NCBI RefSeq assembly: GCF_016595235.1
Contig: NZ_JAENHL010000007.1
Span: 310,001 to 374,000, forward strand
Direction: 5' to 3'
Length of the DNA stretch: 64,000 nucleotides
Source of the DNA: Taklimakanibacter albus
GTDB lineage: Bacteria; Pseudomonadota; Alphaproteobacteria; Rhizobiales; Aestuariivirgaceae
Numbering within the stretch: position 1 is the first letter of the stretch; every line of letters begins with the position of its first letter. Both the position numbers and the translations under genes were made by a program. Positions 25,308 to 34,204 of the stretch are shown here, one piece after another. The notes beneath the pieces were generated by a model. It did not search any database and was not told the origin of the DNA. It was given only the letters and a program-made list of their open reading frames with translations.

Positions 25308-26219
25308 ATGACCGCTCCCCGCTCGCTCACCTTCGAACTCCTGCTGCTGGCGCTGCTCGCCACGCTCTGGGGCGCCTCCTACACCTTCATCAAGCTCGGC
25401 GTCGCCACCATCCCGCCGGTCACATTCATCGCCGCGCGCACATTAATCGCCGCTTTCATCCTGCTCACCGTGCTGCGGATGCGCGGCTTGCGCCTGCCAC
25501 ACGACCGCACGACCTGGAAACGTTTCGCCATCCAGGCAGCGCTCAACAGCGTGATGCCCTTCACCCTCATCGCCTGGGCCGAGCTCACCATCGATGCCGG
25601 CCTCGCCGCCATCCTCAATTCCACGACGCCGATCTTCACCTTCCTGCTCACCCTCGTCCTCACCCGGCACGAGCCGTCGAGCTTGCGCAAATTCTTCGGC
25701 GTGCTTGCCGGCATGATCGGCATCTGCCTGATCATCGGTGTCGAGGCCCTGAATGGCGTTGGCCGCGAGCTCCTGGCCCAGCTCGCCATGCTGATTGCCA
25801 CGGTGAGTTATGCCGGCGCCGCCATCTTCGGGCGCAACTTCAAGGATCTCGATCCGATGATGCCGGCCGCGGGGTCGATGCTCTGCGGCGCCGTCATGCT
25901 CATTCCGTTGAGTCTCGTCATCGATCAGCCCTGGACGCTGTCGCCGTCGACGAGCTCGCTCCTGGCCCTGCTCGGCCTCGCCGTCTTCTCGACCGCCCTC
26001 GCCTTCTGCATCTTCTTCCGCCTGGTGAACACTCTGGGCTCGGTCGGTACGACCGCACAGGCCTATCTGCGCGTCCCGATCGGCGTTGCCATCGGCGCGC
26101 TTTTCTTGAGTGAGCGCCTCACCGATACCGCGTGGATCGGCCTCGTCTGCGTGGTGGCGGGAGTCGCCGCCATGACCATCCCGCCGCGCAAACGCAACGC
26201 GACCGCCGTTACTTCTTGA
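25308..26219 (+). CDS. EamA/DMT-superfamily transporter
   Basis: This 303-residue inner-membrane protein has ten hydrophobic segments and two EamA repeats (ALLATLWGASYTFIKLG at the start, the second repeat from about 150). It is a drug/metabolite exporter with unknown substrate. The ATG at 25308 is preferred over 25299 because AGGA lies 8 nt upstream of it, while it touches the earlier codon. It is divergent from an ArsR regulator, which probably represses it. Its stop overlaps the end of the convergent small membrane protein by 11 nt. Confidence 0.9.
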   Translation: MTAPRSLTFELLLLALLATLWGASYTFIKLGVATIPPVTFIAARTLIAAFILLTVLRMRGLRLPHDRTTWKRFAIQAALNSVMPFTLIAWAELTIDAGLAAILNSTTPIFTFLLTLVLTRHEPSSLRKFFGVLAGMIGICLIIGVEALNGVGRELLAQLAMLIATVSYAGAAIFGRNFKDLDPMMPAAGSMLCGAVMLIPLSLVIDQPWTLSPSTSSLLALLGLAVFSTALAFCIFFRLVNTLGSVGTTAQAYLRVPIGVAIGALFLSERLTDTAWIGLVCVVAGVAAMTIPPRKRNATAVTS

Positions 26220-26625
26220 GCTTCGGAGGGTTGGGTTTTGCCGGGGCGGGCTTCGGCCGGTTCGCCTCGGCTTCCTGCTGCAGGTGGAACCGGTGCAGCA
26301 TGCGGTGGAAGACCGGCAACAAAGCGAGACCTGCTATGCCGAACACGAAGATGCCGGAGAAGATCGCATAGAGCCCGGCGAAGATCTTGCCGCTGGTGGT
26401 GGCGAGCGTGCCGATCGGCCCCATGCCGGACAGGATCATCGCTGCATTCACGAAGGCATCGACGGTGCTCATGGCTTCGAAGCCCATATAGCCGGCCATG
26501 CCGAGAACGAGCCAGACGACGATGAGCCCGAAGCTCCACAGGACATTGCGCGCCTGACGCCGAAAGAAGACGCGCCGCGAGGCGAGCGGATGGGCTTTGG
26601 GCTCGAAATGATAGAGCTGATCCAC
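26209..26625 (-). CDS. small membrane protein, possible two-segment channel-like fold
   Basis: This roughly 138-residue protein has two or three membrane segments (NVLWSFGLIVVWLVLGMAGY and FAGLYAIFSGIFVFGIAGLA). The segment FVNAAMILSGMGPIG between them resembles the pore loop of two-segment ion channels. The tail is proline/lysine-rich (KPAPAKPNPPKLKK). Candidate starts are GTG at 26625 (MDQLYHFEPK) or GTG at 26676; neither has a strong ribosome site. It is divergent from the AraC regulator and converges with EamA with an 11-bp overlap. Ion transport is only suggested by shape. Confidence 0.65.
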   Translation of the reverse strand: MDQLYHFEPKAHPLASRRVFFRRQARNVLWSFGLIVVWLVLGMAGYMGFEAMSTVDAFVNAAMILSGMGPIGTLATTSGKIFAGLYAIFSGIFVFGIAGLALLPVFHRMLHRFHLQQEAEANRPKPAPAKPNPPKLKK

Positions 26626-26685
26626 CCCTATCTGGTGGCATGGACAGGTGGTGACGTCAATCTCGGGGCGTGGCACATTAACGCG

Positions 26686-27561
26686 ATGTCACGCACTTTG
26701 GCCGCACCGGAAGACCGCGTCATCCGCCGCCTCGCTTATGAGGGCGAGGCCGGGCAATGGGAGATGTTGCGCTGCGCGCCCCATGCGGCTCTGAAATCCC
26801 ATGTCATCGACTATTCGGGTTACCGCGAGACGCAGGGGGCGGAAATCTGGCGGCGCGAGCTCCCCTGCAGTTTCGTGCCGCTGATCATCAATTTCGGCCC
26901 GGCCTTCCATTTCCGCGACGACCCGCAGAGCCCCGACACCCAGACGAGCTTCACCGCCGGCGTCTATACACGGCCGGTGATCGTCGGCTCGAAGGGTGCC
27001 GCCTTCTGCCTGCAGGTGAATTTCACCCCGCTCGGCGCCTGGCGCTTCTTCCGCCTGGCGCAATCGGAGCTCGAAAGCCGCACCGTGTCGCTCGACGACA
27101 TATTGGGCGCGCAAGGCCGGCTCTTCGTCGCCGAGCTGCATGATGCGCCGGACTGGCCTGAGCGCTTCGCGTTGCTCGATGACTTTCTCGGCAAGCGCAT
27201 TCTGGCGGCGCGCGAGCCCAATGCCAATGTGCGCGAAGTCTGGCAGGCGCTGTCGGCGAGCCACGGTGCCGCCTCGATCACGGCCCTGGCCGAGACCACC
27301 GGCGTCAGCCGCCGTCATCTCGCCAAGCTCTTCCGCGCCGAGATCGGTGCAACGCCGAAGACGATGGCGCGAATCCTGCGCTTCGAGCATGCGCGCAATC
27401 TCGCCCATCACGTGCCGCGCCTCGGCTGGGCCGATCTGGCTTACGAGGCGGGTTATGCCGACCAGGCCCATCTTGCCCGTGAATTCAAGGAATTGTCGGG
27501 CATGACGCCCCAGGAACTGCTGCGCCGCGACCGTGTCGAGACCGGTATTCTTGAGCAGTAA
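26686..27561 (+). CDS. AraC-family transcriptional regulator
   Basis: This 291-residue regulator has a C-terminal AraC HTH pair. It starts at about residue 200 (ITALAETTGVSRRHLAKLFRAEIGATPKTMARILR) and includes the second helix-turn-helix LAYEAGYADQAHLAREFKELSGMTPQELLRR, which is diagnostic. The N-terminal part (YRETQGAEIWRRELPCSFVPLIINFG) is a cupin-like sensor as in many regulators of this class. The ATG at 26686 is taken as start. It is divergent from the small membrane protein and upstream of murA on the same strand, with a 72-nt gap. Target genes are unknown. Confidence 0.88.
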   Translation: MSRTLAAPEDRVIRRLAYEGEAGQWEMLRCAPHAALKSHVIDYSGYRETQGAEIWRRELPCSFVPLIINFGPAFHFRDDPQSPDTQTSFTAGVYTRPVIVGSKGAAFCLQVNFTPLGAWRFFRLAQSELESRTVSLDDILGAQGRLFVAELHDAPDWPERFALLDDFLGKRILAAREPNANVREVWQALSASHGAASITALAETTGVSRRHLAKLFRAEIGATPKTMARILRFEHARNLAHHVPRLGWADLAYEAGYADQAHLAREFKELSGMTPQELLRRDRVETGILEQ

Positions 27562-27633
27562 AATAGGCTCTAAACACTCCCTATCCCGCCCGAATCTCTT
27601 GATTCGATTCCGTTTGTTCAACAAGGAGCCGCC

Positions 27634-28917
27634 GTGACCCGTTTCCTGATCGAGGGGCGCCACCCGATCTCAGGCGCGATCGAGCCCAAGGGCAGCAAGA
27701 ATGCCGCGCTGCCCATCATCGCCGCCACCCTTCTCACCGACGAGGCGGTCACCTTGACCCGCCTTCCCGACATCGCCGATGTGCGCGTGATGGCCAATCT
27801 GTTGCAGGAGATGGGTGCCACCGTCAGCCCGATCACCAACAACCGGGCCACCTTCCGGGCGGCGACGCTGCGCCATTCGGCGCCCGACCGCGCGCTGTCG
27901 CAAGCGATCCGCGCCTCCTTCCTTCTCGCCGGCCCCCTTCTCGCCCGCACCGGCAGCGCGACCTTGCCGCGTCCCGGTGGCGACCGCATCGGCCGGCGCC
28001 CGCTCGATGCGCATATTCTCGCCTTCCAGGAAATGGGGGTCGAGGTCGACATCACCTCCGACAGCTATTGCCTGACCGCGCCCAAGGGCCTCAAGCCCGC
28101 CGACATCTTCCTGGTCGAGATGAGCGTGATGGCGACCGAGAACATCGTCATGGCGGCGGTGCTCACCCCTGGCACGACCCATATCCACAATGCAGCGAGC
28201 GAGCCGCATATCCAGGATCTGTGCCAGTTGCTCATCGCCATGGGAGCGCGCATCGACGGCGTCGGCTCCAATGTGCTGACCATCGAGGGCGTCACGTCGC
28301 TCCATGGGGCGACGCACGAGATCGGACCGGATTATCTGGAAGTCGGCAGCTTCATCGGCCTTGCCGCCGCGACCGGCGGCGATCTCCTGATCCGCAACTG
28401 CCGCCCGCGCGAGCACCGCATGACGGCCATCGCCTATGGCCGGCTCGGCATCGAATGGGAAGTGCGCGGCGAGGACATCTATCTGCCGCGCCACCCGAAG
28501 CTCGAGATCCGCGAGGACATGCATGGCGCTCTGACCAAGATCGATGACGGCCCCTGGCCGGCCTTCCCGGCCGATCTCGTCTCGATCGCACTGGTCGTCG
28601 CCACCCAGGCTGCCGGCACCATCCTCATCCATGAAAAGATGTTCGAGAGCCGCCTGTTCTGGGTCGACAAGCTGATCTCCATGGGCGCCCGCATCATCCT
28701 GTGCGATCCGCACCGTGCCGTCGTCGTCGGCCGCTCGCCGCTTTTCGCCCAGCGCCTGTCGAGCCCCGACATCCGTGCCGGCATGGCGCTGGTCATCGCG
28801 GCACTCTGCGCCGAGGGCCAGAGCGAGATCCAGAATGTCGAGCAGATCGACCGCGGCTATGAGAGGCTCGACGAACGCTTGCGCGCTTTGGGCGCCAGGA
28901 TTGAACGGGCGGATTGA
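27634..28917 (+). CDS. murA: UDP-N-acetylglucosamine 1-carboxyvinyltransferase (MurA) with Asp in place of catalytic Cys
   Basis: This 427-residue enolpyruvyl transferase makes the first committed peptidoglycan precursor. K22 and N23 in [10 protein letters not shown] match the substrate-binding residues. The active-site loop reads [16 protein letters not shown], so residue 117 is Asp where most MurA proteins have the Cys that fosfomycin alkylates. The same Asp is known in Mycobacterium tuberculosis (Asp117) and Chlamydia and gives intrinsic fosfomycin resistance. GTG start with AAGGAG 5 nt upstream. It may be a second paralogue of a housekeeping MurA elsewhere; that cannot be seen here. Its 3' end overlaps the convergent LysR gene by 61 nt. 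Confidence 0.93.
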   Translation: MTRFLIEGRHPISGAIEPKGSKNAALPIIAATLLTDEAVTLTRLPDIADVRVMANLLQEMGATVSPITNNRATFRAATLRHSAPDRALSQAIRASFLLAGPLLARTGSATLPRPGGDRIGRRPLDAHILAFQEMGVEVDITSDSYCLTAPKGLKPADIFLVEMSVMATENIVMAAVLTPGTTHIHNAASEPHIQDLCQLLIAMGARIDGVGSNVLTIEGVTSLHGATHEIGPDYLEVGSFIGLAAATGGDLLIRNCRPREHRMTAIAYGRLGIEWEVRGEDIYLPRHPKLEIREDMHGALTKIDDGPWPAFPADLVSIALVVATQAAGTILIHEKMFESRLFWVDKLISMGARIILCDPHRAVVVGRSPLFAQRLSSPDIRAGMALVIAALCAEGQSEIQNVEQIDRGYERLDERLRALGARIERAD

Positions 28918-29810
28918 GCCACGAACTCGGCAATCAGCCACTCTTCGAGGGCGCGCGCCGCCGGCGCCTGCTCGGTCTCGGGGGGCGCGATCAGATAATA
29001 GGGATAGGCCGCCGGCACCGAGAGGCGGAACGGCCTGACGAGACGCCGGCTGGCGAGATCATCGCGCACCGTCGCCAGATCGCCCATCGCCACGCCATAG
29101 CCGGTGCGCGCCGCTTCGAGGGAGAGATGCGCGCTGTCGAAATAGACGCCGCGCACCGACCCCGTCGCCGAGAGCCCCGCCGCGGCAAACCAGCGCGACC
29201 AGGCTTCGTCCGTATATTCATGCAGCAGCGTGTGGCCGAGGAGATCGTGAGGCTTCTTGAGCCCCGGCTTGCGCCGCTTCAGCGCCGGGCTGCAGACCGG
29301 GAAGAACTCGGCATGGCCGAGGCGCACCACGCGTTTGCCCGGATGTTCGGCGCTGCCATAGGCGATCGCCAGATCGGCGCGGTCCGCGATCTTGGGATGG
29401 CGCCAATATTCCGTCAGCACATGCACGGCGACATTGGAATGAAGTGAGAGAAACTCACCGAGCCGCGGCACCAGCCAGTTGGCGGCGAGCCCCGGCACAC
29501 AGGAAAGCGTGATCTCGCCTTCGATCTCGCCGCTTTTGATGGCGCTCGCCGCGCGCGTCAGGCGCTCGAAGGAGTCGTGCACCGCCGCCAGGAGCTGCGC
29601 GCCCGCCGGTGTCAGGCCCATTGGCCGCTGACTGCGGTCGAAGAGCGGGCTTCCGAGCTGCTCCTCCAGGGCCCGGATCTGATGCGAGACGGCACCATGG
29701 GTCACCGCCAGCTCCTCCGCGGCGCGCACCAGATTGCGGTGGCGCGCCGCCGCCTCGAAGGCGCGCAGCGCATTGAGCGGCAGGCGGTTGCGCGAGATCG
29801 AGGGCGGCAT
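28857..29810 (-). CDS. LysR-family regulator (GcvA-like)
   Basis: This 317-residue LysR-type regulator has an N-terminal winged helix ([25 protein letters not shown], then [15 protein letters not shown]) in the style of GcvA/AmpR. The periplasmic-binding-type effector domain follows from about 90. It is divergent from the amidinotransferase-fold gene at 29927 with a T-N11-A palindrome between them, so it very likely controls that gene and the following binding protein. Its last 61 nt overlap the end of convergent murA, so the C-terminal residues are encoded on both strands. Confidence 0.9.
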   Translation of the reverse strand: MPPSISRNRLPLNALRAFEAAARHRNLVRAAEELAVTHGAVSHQIRALEEQLGSPLFDRSQRPMGLTPAGAQLLAAVHDSFERLTRAASAIKSGEIEGEITLSCVPGLAANWLVPRLGEFLSLHSNVAVHVLTEYWRHPKIADRADLAIAYGSAEHPGKRVVRLGHAEFFPVCSPALKRRKPGLKKPHDLLGHTLLHEYTDEAWSRWFAAAGLSATGSVRGVYFDSAHLSLEAARTGYGVAMGDLATVRDDLASRRLVRPFRLSVPAAYPYYLIAPPETEQAPAARALEEWLIAEFVAQSARSILAPKARKRSSSLS

Positions 29811-29823
29811 GGGCTGGGCTCAC

Positions 29824-29840
29824 TGTGAACTAAACTCACA
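29824..29840. promoter_or_regulatory. LysR-type T-N11-A box in the LysR/hydrolase divergent region
   Basis: TGTGA-ACTAAAC-TCACA is a 17-bp perfect inverted repeat containing the T-N11-A spacing of LysR sites. It lies 14 bp upstream of the LysR start codon and 87 bp upstream of the divergent gene, a usual position for autorepression plus target activation. Confidence 0.5.
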
Positions 29841-29926
29841 TTAGTGCAGAAGTTTTCTCGTTTTGCAATGCGGCACCCGGGTGAGACGATAGCTCCGTCA
29901 ACGGATAAAAAATTGGAGGACGCGAG

Positions 29927-30820
29927 ATGAGTGGTGCGAATGGCGCCGTGGCCTGGGGTGTGTCGGCGCAGACCGGCGAGTTGACCGATGTGCTCCTCGG
30001 CAAGCCCGATCATTTTCGCTGGGTGCCGCTCAATTCGATTTCGGCTGTCACCTTCGCCAATCAGGAGCAGATGGGCCATCGCTTCGATCAGCAGAAGGCC
30101 ATGCACCAGCATCGCCTGATGGTCGATGCCTATGAGAAGGCGGGCGTGCGCTGCCATTTCGCCGAGGCCGATGAAGGCCTGCCCTCCAGCGTCTTCACCC
30201 GCGATTCGAGCTTCATGACGCCCTGGGGCGCGGTCATCACGTCGATCCAGACGCCGCCGCGCCGGCGCGATTATGCGGTCGCTTCCGAATTCTACCGCAA
30301 GGCCGGCATCCCGATCTGGAAATGGGTGACCGCCGGCCATTTCGAAGGCGGCGACTTCGTCATCCTGAAGCCCGGCGTGGCGCTGCTCGGCTGGTCGGGC
30401 GACCGCTCGACCAAGGAAGGCGCCGATCAGGTCGCAGGCTGGCTGCGCGAGAAATCCTGGGAAGTTCAGATCGTGCCGATCCCGCCGCAATTCGTGCATA
30501 TGGATGCGGTGGTGGTGATGTTGGAGAAGGGCGTAGCGCTTGTCTGCGAGGATGCGCTGCCGCCCTACGGCCTCGACTACATCAAGAAGAAGCACGGCAT
30601 CGAGGTCATCAAGGTCGCTTATGCCGATTGCGTGAAGCTCGGCGGCAATGTCGTGAGCCTCGGCAAGAAGCGTGTCCTGTCGATGAGCCACAATGTGAAT
30701 GTGAACCGCCAGCTGAAGGAGGCCGGCTTCGAGGTCACCGCCGTCGATTATGAGATGTTCGCATTGGGCGGTGGCGGCGTGCATTGCTCTTGTCATGAGC
30801 TGCGCCGCAATCCCGACTGA
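29927..30820 (+). CDS. amidinotransferase-fold hydrolase (dimethylargininase / arginine-deiminase-like)
   Basis: This is a 297-residue enzyme of the guanidino-modifying superfamily. Visible family motifs are FTRDSSFMTPWG, GHFEGGDF, VHMDAV with the catalytic histidine, and a C-terminal GGGGVHCSC with the probable nucleophile C287. Members hydrolyse arginine, methylated arginines or related guanidines, or transfer amidino groups; the nearest label is dimethylarginine dimethylaminohydrolase-like. GGAGGA precedes the ATG. A binding protein for peptides follows 35 nt later, so this enzyme probably acts on a transported compound or its fragment. Confidence 0.85.
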   Translation: MSGANGAVAWGVSAQTGELTDVLLGKPDHFRWVPLNSISAVTFANQEQMGHRFDQQKAMHQHRLMVDAYEKAGVRCHFAEADEGLPSSVFTRDSSFMTPWGAVITSIQTPPRRRDYAVASEFYRKAGIPIWKWVTAGHFEGGDFVILKPGVALLGWSGDRSTKEGADQVAGWLREKSWEVQIVPIPPQFVHMDAVVVMLEKGVALVCEDALPPYGLDYIKKKHGIEVIKVAYADCVKLGGNVVSLGKKRVLSMSHNVNVNRQLKEAGFEVTAVDYEMFALGGGGVHCSCHELRRNPD

Positions 30821-30855
30821 ACCTGCAATAATCAAATATAACTGGGGAGGATGGA

Positions 30856-32403
30856 ATGACGAAAACTATCATGACGAACCGCCGCCAGATTCTGGCCGGC
30901 ATGTCGGCCTTTGCCGCGGCGGGCCTGATGGGCGGCATCACGCCGGCCCGCGCCCAGGCGCCACGCAAGGGCGGCAAATTCAGATATGCCATTGTCGGGG
31001 CCTCGATCTCCGATGCCTTCGATCCCTCGACCTTCGCCGATATCGCACCTGGCATGATGAGCTGGCAGAGCCGCAGCAATCTGGTCGAGCTTGGCCCCGA
31101 TCTCAAGCTCAGGCCTGAGCTCGCTGAAAGCTACGAAGGCACCGATCAGGCGCGCAAATGGATATTCAAACTGCGCAAGGGTGTCGAATTCCACAATGGC
31201 AAGACGCTAAGCCCAGAGGACATCATCTTCTCGCTCGGCCTTCATACGCGGCCTGACTCCAAATCCTCGATCAAGCCGACGCTCGACGGCATCGCCGACA
31301 TGAAGGCGGACGGCAAGGACACGCTCATCATCACGCTGAAGGAGCCGAATGCCGACTTCCCCTTCGCGCTCGCCGATTACCACGCCCAGATCCTCCCTGC
31401 CGGCACGACCAACTTCAATGACGGCATCGGCACCGGCCCTTATGTCATGAAGACCTTCGATCCGGGTGTGCGCTGCACCGGCACCCGCTTCGCCAATTAT
31501 TGGAAGGAAGGCCATGGCAATTTCGACGAGGTCGAATGCCTGGCGATTTCCGACAGCACCGCGCGCATGAATGCGCTTTCGACCGGCGATCTCGATGCGG
31601 TGATGTTCGTCGATCTCAAGACGCTGAGCCTCATCGAACGCAATCCCGCCGTCAAGGTCATCAAGGTGCAGAGCGGCGCCCATATGACCTTGCCGATGCA
31701 TGCCACCGTGGCGCCCTTCGACAATAACGACGTGCGCCTCGCCCTCAAATTTGCGCTCGACCGCCAGGAGCTCGTCGACAAGCTGCTGCGCGGCAATGGC
31801 GTCGTCGGCAATGACCATCCGATCCCGCCCTCGAGCCCCTATTACGCCGCCGACCTGCCGCAGCGCGCCTATGATCCCGACAAGACACGCTTCCACCTGA
31901 AGAAGGCCGGGCTCGACAAGCTCACTGTCCAGCTCAGCGCCTCCAACGTCATCCTCGATATCGGTTCCGACACAGCGTCCCTCTATCGCGAAAGCGCCGC
32001 CAAGGCCGGCATCGACATCGAAACCGTGCAGGAGCCGGCCGACAGCTATTGGTCGAATGTCTGGCAGAAGAAGCCTTTCTGCGCGAGCTACTTTGGCGCC
32101 AGGCCGACGCCCGACGGCATCTTCTCGCTGGCCTATGGCACCAAGGCGCCGTGGAATGAAAGCTTCTGGTCCAATGCCCGTTTCGACGAGCTGATGAAGC
32201 AGGGCCGTGCCGAGCTCGACGAGGCCAAGCGCAAGGCGATCTATGGCGAGATGCAACGCATCCTCAACGAGGAAGGTTCGACCATCGTCCCGCTCTTCCC
32301 GGCGGTGATCGATGCCACCTCCGACAAGATCGCCACCGGCACGGTTGCCGGCAATCTCAACATGGATGGTGGCCGCGCCGCCGACCGCTGGTGGTTCGCC
32401 TAA
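30856..32403 (+). CDS. ABC transporter substrate-binding protein, peptide/nickel type (family 5), first copy
   Basis: This 515-residue exported binding protein has an N-terminal NRRQILAG plus hydrophobic run and PARAQ cleavage region, suggesting Tat or Sec export. The mature part has LRPELAESYE, KLRKGVEFHNG and the SGAHMTLPMHAT region typical of DppA/OppA-like family 5 proteins. GGGGAGG precedes the ATG. No permease follows directly; it likely shares the membrane components encoded from 34205. It is followed by a hairpin that separates it from the next operon. The ligand is unknown, presumably peptide-like or guanidino. Confidence 0.9.
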   Translation: MTKTIMTNRRQILAGMSAFAAAGLMGGITPARAQAPRKGGKFRYAIVGASISDAFDPSTFADIAPGMMSWQSRSNLVELGPDLKLRPELAESYEGTDQARKWIFKLRKGVEFHNGKTLSPEDIIFSLGLHTRPDSKSSIKPTLDGIADMKADGKDTLIITLKEPNADFPFALADYHAQILPAGTTNFNDGIGTGPYVMKTFDPGVRCTGTRFANYWKEGHGNFDEVECLAISDSTARMNALSTGDLDAVMFVDLKTLSLIERNPAVKVIKVQSGAHMTLPMHATVAPFDNNDVRLALKFALDRQELVDKLLRGNGVVGNDHPIPPSSPYYAADLPQRAYDPDKTRFHLKKAGLDKLTVQLSASNVILDIGSDTASLYRESAAKAGIDIETVQEPADSYWSNVWQKKPFCASYFGARPTPDGIFSLAYGTKAPWNESFWSNARFDELMKQGRAELDEAKRKAIYGEMQRILNEEGSTIVPLFPAVIDATSDKIATGTVAGNLNMDGGRAADRWWFA

Positions 32404-32456
32404 CCAAGTCTTCTTTCGCCATCGGCACGCGCTGATCTTCCGCGTCCCCTCACGAT

Positions 32457-32502
32457 CCTTGCCGTCGTCATGCGTCGAGATGCTTGACGACGGCCGGCAA
32501 GG
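32457..32502 (+). terminator. hairpin separating the two transporter units
   Basis: A perfect 10-bp stem, GCCGTCGTCA (32461-32470) with TGACGACGGC (32485-32494), with outer CCTT/AAGG pairs after a 4-nt bulge. There is no long T run. It lies after the first binding-protein gene and before the LacI-type operator, so it probably ends the first transcript. Confidence 0.4.
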
Positions 32503-32519
32503 CGGTTAGCTTTCCCTAG

Positions 32520-32539
32520 TTGCCGGAACGATCCGGCAA
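32520..32539. promoter_or_regulatory. LacI-type operator upstream of the peptidase operon
   Basis: TTGCCGGAACGATCCGGCAA is a 20-bp palindrome (9 of 10 paired positions) with a central CG, the hallmark of LacI-family sites. It ends 43 bp before the start of the second binding-protein gene. The operon it fronts ends with a LacI-family regulator, the obvious binder. Confidence 0.5.
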
Positions 32540-32582
32540 AACGAGCGCAGCCAATGCGACGAGCCAATAGGGAGACGCCAGC

Positions 32583-34202
32583 ATGCGAATTCAGCTGCCC
32601 ACCGCCGGAGCTGTTGTCCTAGCTTTCCTGCTATCCAATATCGTTCCCGCGACTATCCCCCGCGCGGCCGCGGAAGAGGCGGCCCCGGGCTTTCAGGCCG
32701 TGGCGGACATGAACCTGCCGGCCGGCGGCACGCTGCGTGTCTATCTTGATTACGATACCGTCGCCGCCGCGGGCCTCGATCCGCGCGTCGCCACGACGGC
32801 GCGGTCATGGACGCTCATGGGCCTGTCCTATGAAACGCTGGTGAAGGTCGACGAGAAATTCGGCTTCGTCCCCGGCCTCGCCAAGTCCTGGAAGATCGTC
32901 AGCCCGACCGAATATGTGTTCGACCTTCGCGAGGATGCGGTCTTCTCCAATGGCCGGCCGATGACCGCGGAAGACGTCAAAGGCAGCATCGAGATGCTCC
33001 AGGAAAGCAAATCCTCCTGGGCGCTGCAGCTCGGCCCGATCGCCTCGGTCGACATCACCGGTCCGCATCAGGTGACGATCCGTCTTAGCGCCCCCTACAC
33101 CGCCCTCCTCGGCGCGCTCGCCAATACGCCGGCGGCCATCCTGCCGGTGAAGGAAGCGCGCGCCGGCACCATCGATCTCAGCAAACAAATGGTGGGCACC
33201 GGACCCTATGTCGCGACAGCCCATGTCCAGGACGAATCCTGGACCTTCACCAAGAATCCGCATCATCCCGACGCGGCGAAGATCGGCGTCGACACCATCG
33301 ACATCGAGATCGTGGCCGATGAAGCCAACCGCTTGGCGGCGATCCGCGACGGCAGCGCGCACTACGCCTTCTTCAACAACGCCGACGCGCTGGATCTTCT
33401 CGCCGGCTCGCCCCAGGCGCGCGTCGTCAAGCAGCAGAATACCGATTTCTACTATCTGATCCTCAACTCGAAGAACCCGACCTCGCCCTTGCACGACGAG
33501 CGCGTGCGGCTTGCCGTCAACGCCGCGATCGACCGGGCCCAGCTCTCCGATCTGGCGCTCGCCGGATTGGGCCTCACGACGGGTGTGACGCCGGTCACCT
33601 TGCCGGGCGCCTGCGATCCCGCCAAGCTGCCCTCGGCGACGCTGAGCGATGCAGAGATCAGCAAGCTCCTTGCCGATGCCGGGGCGACGAACATCAAGCT
33701 CAGCCTGACGACCTGGAACGAGGAAAGCGCGCCGGCGCAGATCGCGCAGATCATCCAGCAGCAGCTGCAGCGTTTCGGCATCACGATCGAGATCAAGGTC
33801 GTCGACGATCCGGCCTATGTCGCTGAATTCTACGGCTCGGACCAGCCCGCAACGGCCGATATCGGCATCAGCTGGTATGCCGGATATGGCGATGCCGCCA
33901 TGGTCTCGCGCTGGTGGAACACCGAGCAGGCCACCTTCACCGCCCGCTACATGACCGGATCGCCCGAGCTCAATGCGCTGGTCGTCAAGGCCAGCCAGGA
34001 GCCGCAAGGAGCATCGCGCGATCAGGTGCTGACGGAGCTCTGCGCCGCGGTCGACAAGGGGGCCGAGCAGATTCCGCTGATGACCCGCCCGGGCGTCATC
34101 GCCTATCGTACCGACAAGGTAAGTCCGACCATCAACACGAATGAAGGCTACGGCAATCTGTTGCGCTACATCACCGATTTCCGGCTGACGGGAACGAAAT
34201 AA
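32583..34202 (+). CDS. ABC transporter substrate-binding protein, peptide type (family 5), second copy
   Basis: This 539-residue periplasmic binding protein has a Sec signal (residues 1-30, ending IPRAAAEE). Family 5 marks include VPGLAKSWKIVSPTEYVFDLRE, MTAEDVKGSIEML and VRLAVNAAIDRAQLSDLAL. It differs clearly from the first copy at 30856. GGGAGA precedes the ATG. It is the first gene of a nine-gene operon; the permease gene starts 2 nt after its stop. It should deliver the substrate to the permeases at 34205 and 35173. Ligand unknown. Confidence 0.92.
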   Translation: MRIQLPTAGAVVLAFLLSNIVPATIPRAAAEEAAPGFQAVADMNLPAGGTLRVYLDYDTVAAAGLDPRVATTARSWTLMGLSYETLVKVDEKFGFVPGLAKSWKIVSPTEYVFDLREDAVFSNGRPMTAEDVKGSIEMLQESKSSWALQLGPIASVDITGPHQVTIRLSAPYTALLGALANTPAAILPVKEARAGTIDLSKQMVGTGPYVATAHVQDESWTFTKNPHHPDAAKIGVDTIDIEIVADEANRLAAIRDGSAHYAFFNNADALDLLAGSPQARVVKQQNTDFYYLILNSKNPTSPLHDERVRLAVNAAIDRAQLSDLALAGLGLTTGVTPVTLPGACDPAKLPSATLSDAEISKLLADAGATNIKLSLTTWNEESAPAQIAQIIQQQLQRFGITIEIKVVDDPAYVAEFYGSDQPATADIGISWYAGYGDAAMVSRWWNTEQATFTARYMTGSPELNALVVKASQEPQGASRDQVLTELCAAVDKGAEQIPLMTRPGVIAYRTDKVSPTINTNEGYGNLLRYITDFRLTGTK

Positions 34203-34204
34203 CG

